This document shows, in pieces, positions 58,544 through 64,000 of a stretch of DNA of 64,000 bases. Position numbers and translations under genes: made by a program. The stretch's first letter is position 1; each line of letters starts with the position of its first letter. The stretch comes from SKUL01 sp964487545 (GTDB taxonomy: Bacteria > Bacteroidota > Bacteroidia > Flavobacteriales_D > SKUL01), in NCBI GenBank assembly GCA_964487545.1, contig CAZARI010000008.1, positions 44,300-108,299 on the forward strand, read 5' to 3'. Under the pieces are notes generated by a model. That model was not told the origin of the DNA, did not search any database, and saw only the letters and a program-made list of their open reading frames with translations.

Positions 58544-61500
58544 CTATCTAAATATCGTTAGTGGTCCGGTATAGGGCTCGGGAAATCGTTCATCGTTGAG
58601 TTCAATCACGTAGTAATAGGTTCCCACCGGAAGCATTTTTCCGTTGTAGTATCCTTCCCATGGCTCTTGATTATTATAACCCTCAGCACGATAAAGTAAA
58701 TCGCCCCATCGGTTGTATATCTCGACCACATTGTTCGGAAAATCCTCGATGTGATCGATAATCCAGGTGTCATTGTAGCCGTCGCCGTTGGGTGAAATAC
58801 CGGTAGAAATACCGATATCAGGACGCACCGTAATAACCACATAATCATTGTTGACGCAGCCGTTTGAATCGGTTACCACTACTTCATATGTCGTAGTGGT
58901 CAGGGGTCTGTCGGTGGGATTTGCGGCAGTAGAGTCGCTGATGCTGACATTTGGGTTCCATAAATAGGCCTCGGCAGTTAAGCTGGTAGGCGATCCTCCG
59001 AGCGTCACTTCCTCTCCTTCTATTATGGTCTGATCTTCCCCTGCATCAACATCAGGTAGCGCGTATACCGTCACCGTCACCGAATCGACATCATTACACA
59101 ATCCGTTGCTGACATGGTAGTAGTAGGTATAGGATCCCGGAAGCTTCAATACAGAAACGGTATCGGCATGGTTCAACAACTCGCCATCGGGACCGACCCA
59201 CCAAGTTGAATCTGCGTTTAACGGTGTTCCGATGAGCACAATCGGTTGAATGTTCTCGCAAAGTGCTACATCAGCTCCGGCGTTGGCATCCACTTCAAAG
59301 GTGAAACTCACCTCAGCAACAAAGGTGGCTTGACACCCGTTACTGTCAGAAACCGTCAGGAAGTAGTTTCCAGGGAAGAGATCACTGATATTCTGATCTT
59401 CGGCCGAAAAATCATTAGGCCCGGTCCACTCATAAGCCAACGGAGCCGTTCCGCCACTCACTTCCACTTGAATTGCACCGGAATTATCGGCGCTGCAAAG
59501 GGCGTCGTACAGCGCAATGAGGGTGATTTCAAGTGAATCGGGTTGGGTGATACTCACGTCAACTTCATTGATACATCCCAGGCTATCGGTCACGATCAGC
59601 GTATAATCGCCGGGAATTAATCCGGTGATTTCGGTAGCGTTGGAAGTAAAACCTTCCGGACCATTCCACAACAAATCGTATGGTTCGGTTCCGCCCGCAA
59701 TGTTTGCAGATATCGCACCGTCGGCAGCACCAAAACAAGATACATTGGAGGTTTCCACCTCGCTCAGCAATTGATCCGGTTGAATTAATTCTACATCCAT
59801 AATCACCTCGCAACCAACGCTATCAACCACCGTCAGTTGATACCATCCGGCAACAAGGTCTGTAATGATGGAATCGGTTGCAGCGAATCCGTCGGGTCCG
59901 GTCCATAAGACATCAAAAGGCGGGGTCCCACCCGAAATCGCAGCAACAATACTTCCCGTATTATCACCAAAACAGCTCACAGATGCGATCTCTATATCTA
60001 CCGAAATGGCCGATGTGCTCTCGACAACTGCTACAAACTGAGCGGTACATCCCACTGAATCCGTCACCAACACCTCGTACATCCCAGAAGCCAGGTCCGT
60101 AGGATTTTGCGTGGTGCTCTCAAATCCATCGGGACCAATCCATTGGTATTGATATGGCAATTGACCTCCGGTGACTGTGATGATAATTGCGCCGGTGGTA
60201 TCATCGCTACATAGGTTGTGGGCAATATCAAGTTGCGCATCCAGCGGTGCAGGTTCGGTAATTTCGATTTGCGCCGTTGCCACACACAGCGCAGAGTCGA
60301 TGACGCTTACGGTGTAAATTCCAGCAGCCAGATCTATGAGCACACTATCTGAAGCAGCAAATCCTCCTGGCCCTTCCCACTGCACATTGTAGGGTGCTGT
60401 TCCGTTGTTGATCGTCATCACAATTGATCCGTCGGTGTCTCCGTTGCAATTAATCTGAGTTACCGCAAAACTGAGTTGCACACTTTCCGGAATATCCAAT
60501 TCAAATGACTCAACAAACACGCAGCCCGAACTGTCGGTTACTTCCACGGTGTAAATTCCAGGCAACAATCCGGAGATGTTCTGATCAACAGAAGTGAAGC
60601 CATCCGGTCCGAGCCAGTTAAAAGTATAGGGTTCTGTCCCTCCTGTCACGCTAATATCAATGGCGCCATCGTCACCCTGAGCACACGAAGGTGCAGTAAT
60701 TGTTGCTTCTATTGCTCCTTCGGTGTCAGAGATAATCACCATTTCGGATACCGAACAACCGTTATCGTCGGTCACGGTCACCGTATATATGCCCGGAGCC
60801 AGATTCTCGATTACCGCAGTGGTATCTACGATCTGGCCATCAACATTGAGCCATAACCATTGATAATTGCCGTCAATCGCTCCGCCCGATGCAGTAGCCA
60901 CTGCACTGCCATTGTGATTTCCACAGGTAGAGTTAATGCTTTCGGCTTCCACAATTAGCTCATCCGGTTGTTCAATAAAAACACCGTCCATGATCTCACA
61001 GCCGCTGGCATCGGTCACCAACACTTCGTAAAAGCCCGGAACAAGGTCGTTGATTGAAGCAGAATCGGTGATATATCCCTCCGGGCCAATCCACTGGTAG
61101 GAATAGTCGGGTAACCCACCCGTGACTGTGGCAACAATGGAACCATCATTCTCACCAAAGCAAGTAATGTCTGTGGTAGCGAATGTAATGGCCAAGGGTT
61201 CGAGTGCAGACACCACAAAAGTCATGGAATCTGTACATCCGGCAGCATCTGTTATAACTATCAGATAATCTCCTGCGGACAAACCTGAAATGACTGCTGT
61301 ATCCGCGCTGAATCCGTCGGGACCACTCCACACAAATTCATAAGGTGCTGTTCCACCTGCGACCGAAACGGAAATTGCGCCGTCTGCTCCAAAGCAAGAG
61401 ATTCCGGTGATTTCAGAAGAAATGGTTATTTCTTCGGGCTGACCAATCACAAAAGAATCAACATAAATGCAGCCCACGGAATCATCTACAACGAGGAAGT

Positions 61501-64000
61501 ACTCGCCCGCGGCAACATCAACGATATCCGGTGTGGCAGCGGCAAAGCCCGCAGCATTACTCCAGGTGAATTGAAGGGGCTCAGTGGCATTCAAAACTGT
61601 GGTGGCAATGGCTCCGTCGGTGGCTCCAAAACACGAAGCGTCGGTGATGTCGGCAAGGATTTCACCGCCCACATCCGACATCGCAATGCCATCTGTAATC
61701 TCGCATCCATTGGCATCGGTCACCGTTAAAAAGTACAATCCGGCAGACAAACCAACCGTGAGCGAATCGGTAGAAATAACCATTCCGGAATCGTTCACCA
61801 AAGTGTAGGTATAAGGTTGACCTCCACCTTGCACCACGACTTCTACTTCACCGTTCGCCTCAAGACAAAGCGGTGGTGTAATAATGGTTTGCAACTGGAG
61901 CATCATGGGCTCGCTAATGGAAATTATCGTATCGTACGTACAGCCAGCAGAATCGAGCAAAGCGAATTGGTAATCACCTGGCTGTAGACTGTCGATGGCG
62001 TTTGCGTTTGAGGTAAATCCATCTGGCCCAGTCCAGACAATCGAATAATCCGGTGTGCCACCAACAATCATTGCGGTTATCTCACCGTCGGCTGTTCCGT
62101 TACAACTAACCTGAGAGACCACAAACGACGAACTGATCGGGGTGGGAGCAGTAATTTCAAATGTGGTATCAATACTACAGAAATTGATGTCGGTTAAGTT
62201 GAGCGCGTACGTTCCGGCATTCAAATGAGTTAGAGATGTGTCTGACGATACAAAACCATTTGGCCCGGTCCAATTCACGGTATAGGCTCCCGTGCCTCCG
62301 ATTATGGAAATGGAGATGCTTCCGGTAGAATCTCCGGCACAAAGCACGTGCTCAAGTGCTGCCGATACGACCAATGGAGCTGGTGCCTGCAGCGTTACTT
62401 CGGCCTGTGCCTCACATCCTGCCGAATCCGTAATCTGTACATTATATGTTCCTTCGCTCAGATCAGCCAGATTTTGTGCTGTAGAGGTATATCCATTCGG
62501 CCCACTCCACGAAAATTGATAACCGGGGGTTCCCCCTGAAACTCCGGTGAGAATGGTTCCGTTTGAATCACCTGCACACAGTGGATCCACAGCATTCAGG
62601 GTAACAAGTATTGAGTCCGGTGCAGTGATGGTAAACTCCTCAATGGCTGTACAGTTCAGCGAGTCGGTTACCGTGAGCGTGTACGTGCCGGCAATCAGAT
62701 TAAAAATATTCTCGTCGGTAGAGGCAAATCCTTCGGGACCGCTCCAGTTGATGGTGTACGGTGGTGCGCCGCCGGTGATGGTCACTTCAATCGATCCGTC
62801 GGTGTCGCCAGAGCAATTCAGATCGGTGACAATGCCTACGATCGATATATCCGTCTCGCTCAACTCGATGCTCTGCGATACCGTACATCCGTTTTCATCG
62901 GCTACTGTCACCGTGTAGGTTCCAATGGGCAGGCCCGTGATCTGACTACTCGAACCGATAATGTTATTGGCCGCATCGGTCCACAGGTACGTGTAATCGC
63001 CGGTGCCACCAGATACCACAGCGATGGCCTGGCCGTTGCTCAATCCGCAAGATGGGTTGGTCGACAGCAGCGACAAATCCAGTGCGGGAGGTGCGCTGAT
63101 CGTGAAAACGGCTTCTGTCAGGCAGTTTAGCGTGTCGGTCACCGCAAGGGTGTAGTTGCCCGGTGACAGGTTATCGATGTCCAGATCGGTAGAGCTAAAT
63201 CCACCCGGACCGCTCCAAATTGTGGTCACCGGACCTTGAGCACCTGTCATGGTGATGTCGATGGCGCCGGTGGTCTCGCCGGCACACAAGGGATGCGTCA
63301 CGGTGCCCTCGATTTCAATTCCAGAGGGGTTGTTCACCGTAACACTCATCTCTACATAGCAATCGTGTGAGTCCGACGCGTAGAGGGTATATGTGCCGGC
63401 TTCAAGATCGGTAAGGGTTAGCGTGGTGCCAACAAATCCATTGGGACCGGCCCAGAAAATAGAATATGGTGGGTTGCCGCCCCATACTGTGGCGACGATC
63501 ATTCCATTGTTGGTATCGCAACTGGCGTCGGTCACTTCGGCATCGGCCATCACTCCTTCGCCTGCGCCAACCGTAAAGTTTATGTTGGCAGTGCATCCCA
63601 GCGAGTCGGTGACCAGCACCGTGTAGTTGCCCAGGTTCAGTCCGGTAATATCGGCAGCGGTGGAGGAAAATCCTCCCGGACCAGACCACTGGTAGGTGTA
63701 GGGCGCAGTGCCCCCGGTGACGGTAAGATCAATCGCTCCGTCAAACACACCGTTGCATGTAACGTCGGTTACATCGGCTGATAGATCCAGGGGAAGCGGA
63801 TCTTGCAGCTCAACAACAACCGTGGTAAAACAGTCGTTGGCATCGGTGACAGTCAATGTGTAACTTCCCGCAGCAAGGTCGGTGATGGTGGCGGTGGTGG
63901 CAGAAAAACCGTCGGGACCAACCCACGAATAACTGTAATCGGGCGTGCCGCCGCTTACCGATACGGAGATGCTGCCGTCGGAATTGCCGGTGCAGGAAAT
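58544..64000 (-). CDS. Giant SprB-repeat adhesin with T9SS type B C-terminal domain, 5' end beyond window
   Basis: The open frame continues past the right edge; 1818 residues are visible. An ATG-like start at 63856 is only an internal TTG, since the codons upstream to 64000 keep the repeat pattern (for example G-S-I-S-V-S-V-S-G-G-T-P). The protein consists of 20 visible SprB-type repeats, then Ig/PKD-like segments (with D-A-N-A-G-A-D-V and D-A-G-E-D-Q-T-I), and ends with T-G-I-S-P-N-G-D-G-Y-N-D-T-W and I-Y-N-R-W-G-D, the type B T9SS domain. SprB is the cell-surface adhesin of gliding flavobacteria. A PorP/SprF gene follows directly. The total length is unknown. Confidence 0.93.
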   Translation of the reverse strand: MSCTGNSDGSISVSVSGGTPDYSYSWVGPDGFSATTATITDLAAGSYTLTVTDANDCFTTVVVELQDPLPLDLSADVTDVTCNGVFDGAIDLTVTGGTAPYTYQWSGPGGFSSTAADITGLNLGNYTVLVTDSLGCTANINFTVGAGEGVMADAEVTDASCDTNNGMIVATVWGGNPPYSIFWAGPNGFVGTTLTLTDLEAGTYTLYASDSHDCYVEMSVTVNNPSGIEIEGTVTHPLCAGETTGAIDITMTGAQGPVTTIWSGPGGFSSTDLDIDNLSPGNYTLAVTDTLNCLTEAVFTISAPPALDLSLLSTNPSCGLSNGQAIAVVSGGTGDYTYLWTDAANNIIGSSSQITGLPIGTYTVTVADENGCTVSQSIELSETDISIVGIVTDLNCSGDTDGSIEVTITGGAPPYTINWSGPEGFASTDENIFNLIAGTYTLTVTDSLNCTAIEEFTITAPDSILVTLNAVDPLCAGDSNGTILTGVSGGTPGYQFSWSGPNGYTSTAQNLADLSEGTYNVQITDSAGCEAQAEVTLQAPAPLVVSAALEHVLCAGDSTGSISISIIGGTGAYTVNWTGPNGFVSSDTSLTHLNAGTYALNLTDINFCSIDTTFEITAPTPISSSFVVSQVSCNGTADGEITAMIVGGTPDYSIVWTGPDGFTSNANAIDSLQPGDYQFALLDSAGCTYDTIISISEPMMLQLQTIITPPLCLEANGEVEVVVQGGGQPYTYTLVNDSGMVISTDSLTVGLSAGLYFLTVTDANGCEITDGIAMSDVGGEILADITDASCFGATDGAIATTVLNATEPLQFTWSNAAGFAAATPDIVDVAAGEYFLVVDDSVGCIYVDSFVIGQPEEITISSEITGISCFGADGAISVSVAGGTAPYEFVWSGPDGFSADTAVISGLSAGDYLIVITDAAGCTDSMTFVVSALEPLAITFATTDITCFGENDGSIVATVTGGLPDYSYQWIGPEGYITDSASINDLVPGFYEVLVTDASGCEIMDGVFIEQPDELIVEAESINSTCGNHNGSAVATASGGAIDGNYQWLWLNVDGQIVDTTAVIENLAPGIYTVTVTDDNGCSVSEMVIISDTEGAIEATITAPSCAQGDDGAIDISVTGGTEPYTFNWLGPDGFTSVDQNISGLLPGIYTVEVTDSSGCVFVESFELDIPESVQLSFAVTQINCNGDTDGSIVMTINNGTAPYNVQWEGPGGFAASDSVLIDLAAGIYTVSVIDSALCVATAQIEITEPAPLDAQLDIAHNLCSDDTTGAIIITVTGGQLPYQYQWIGPDGFESTTQNPTDLASGMYEVLVTDSVGCTAQFVAVVESTSAISVDIEIASVSCFGDNTGSIVAAISGGTPPFDVLWTGPDGFAATDSIITDLVAGWYQLTVVDSVGCEVIMDVELIQPDQLLSEVETSNVSCFGAADGAISANIAGGTEPYDLLWNGPEGFTSNATEITGLIPGDYTLIVTDSLGCINEVDVSITQPDSLEITLIALYDALCSADNSGAIQVEVSGGTAPLAYEWTGPNDFSAEDQNISDLFPGNYFLTVSDSNGCQATFVAEVSFTFEVDANAGADVALCENIQPIVLIGTPLNADSTWWVGPDGELLNHADTVSVLKLPGSYTYYYHVSNGLCNDVDSVTVTVYALPDVDAGEDQTIIEGEEVTLGGSPTSLTAEAYLWNPNVSISDSTAANPTDRPLTTTTYEVVVTDSNGCVNNDYVVITVRPDIGISTGISPNGDGYNDTWIIDHIEDFPNNVVEIYNRWGDLLYRAEGYNNQEPWEGYYNGKMLPVGTYYYVIELNDERFPEPYTGPLTIFR
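59325..64000 (-). repeat. Array of about 20 visible SprB-type repeats
   Basis: Each encoded unit, about 80-85 residues, follows the plan C-x-G-x-x-D-G-x-I, V-x-G-G-T-x-P-Y, W-x-G-P-x-G-F and L-x-x-G-x-Y-x-x-x-V-T-D-x-x-G-C, with two cysteines per unit (first and last). I count 20, the first cut by the edge. DNA identity between units is moderate, so the array is old rather than freshly amplified. Confidence 0.85.

Noticed and set aside
58544..64000. Possibility that the SprB-type array is a DNA satellite or CRISPR-like repeat
   Set aside because: The period is visible mainly in protein, in one continuous reading frame, with variable codons; it is a coding repeat.

Overview
The window is chromosomal DNA from a member of the Bacteroidota, most likely a Flavobacteriales-type marine or freshwater bacterium. 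This rests on three type B type IX secretion (T9SS) C-terminal sorting domains, an SprB-repeat adhesin paired with a PorP/SprF protein, the gene order pdxA-DUF177-rpmF-fabH, the large form of IspG, a DnaG without zinc ligands, and many TAnnTTTG-type -7 promoter boxes. It reads as a scaffold from a draft or metagenome assembly: there is a 100-base N gap at 17576-17675, with the same 55 bases on both sides.

Layout. 1-6.7 kb: a leftward pdxA-DUF177-rpmF-fabH cluster (fabH runs off the left edge), divergent from a large T9SS cargo protein tightly followed by riboflavin synthase, with a convergent methylenetetrahydrofolate reductase. 6.8-10.8 kb: a leftward unit of two small exported proteins and a 1016-residue CUB-like T9SS cargo mosaic, with a good Bacteroidetes promoter in front and a hairpin terminator behind. 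10.8-19 kb: lepA, a beta-barrel protein, an acyl-CoA carboxylase beta subunit, a leftward gatC-rbfA-LolE/FtsX-like permease unit, the assembly gap, and trpS. 19-20.5 kb: a free-standing NUMOD4/HNH endonuclease-like gene, a DUF2141 protein and an easily missed 48-codon gene. 20.5-27.8 kb: M61 peptidase, a small unknown protein, sucA-sucB and a DUF3108 protein.

27.8-39.3 kb: a methyltransferase, exported proteins, then ispB-like polyprenyl synthase, a MORN-repeat lipoprotein, dnaG and an MscS channel in a tight rightward unit, followed by two small leftward genes and an AsmA-like protein. 39.4-47.8 kb: a long rightward run with an orphan histidine kinase, hemW, a cyclase-family hydrolase, a YjbR-type protein, a DUF502 protein, an EamA transporter, a small exported protein, ispG and an NAD(P)-binding protein. 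47.8-50.5 kb: a small unknown protein, an M23 peptidase with a changed metal motif, dodecin and tRNA-Gln(UUG) with promoter and terminator. 50.5-57.6 kb: a DUF2723 membrane glycosyltransferase-like protein, a polysaccharide deacetylase, thioredoxin, and a sulfur/persulfide cluster (Tll0287-like protein, exported rhodanese, MBL-rhodanese fusion). 57.6-64 kb: PorP/SprF and a giant SprB-like adhesin that runs off the right edge.

Most of the window is housekeeping (translation, TCA cycle, isoprenoids, cofactors) interleaved with surface and gliding proteins. I see no CRISPR array, prophage, insertion sequence, integron or secondary-metabolite cluster, and nothing I can defend as a wholly new system. 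The items most worth follow-up are the overlooked 48-codon gene beside the DUF2141 gene, the zinc-free primase, the HxC metallopeptidase, the persulfide cluster and the SprB/PorP adhesin pair.
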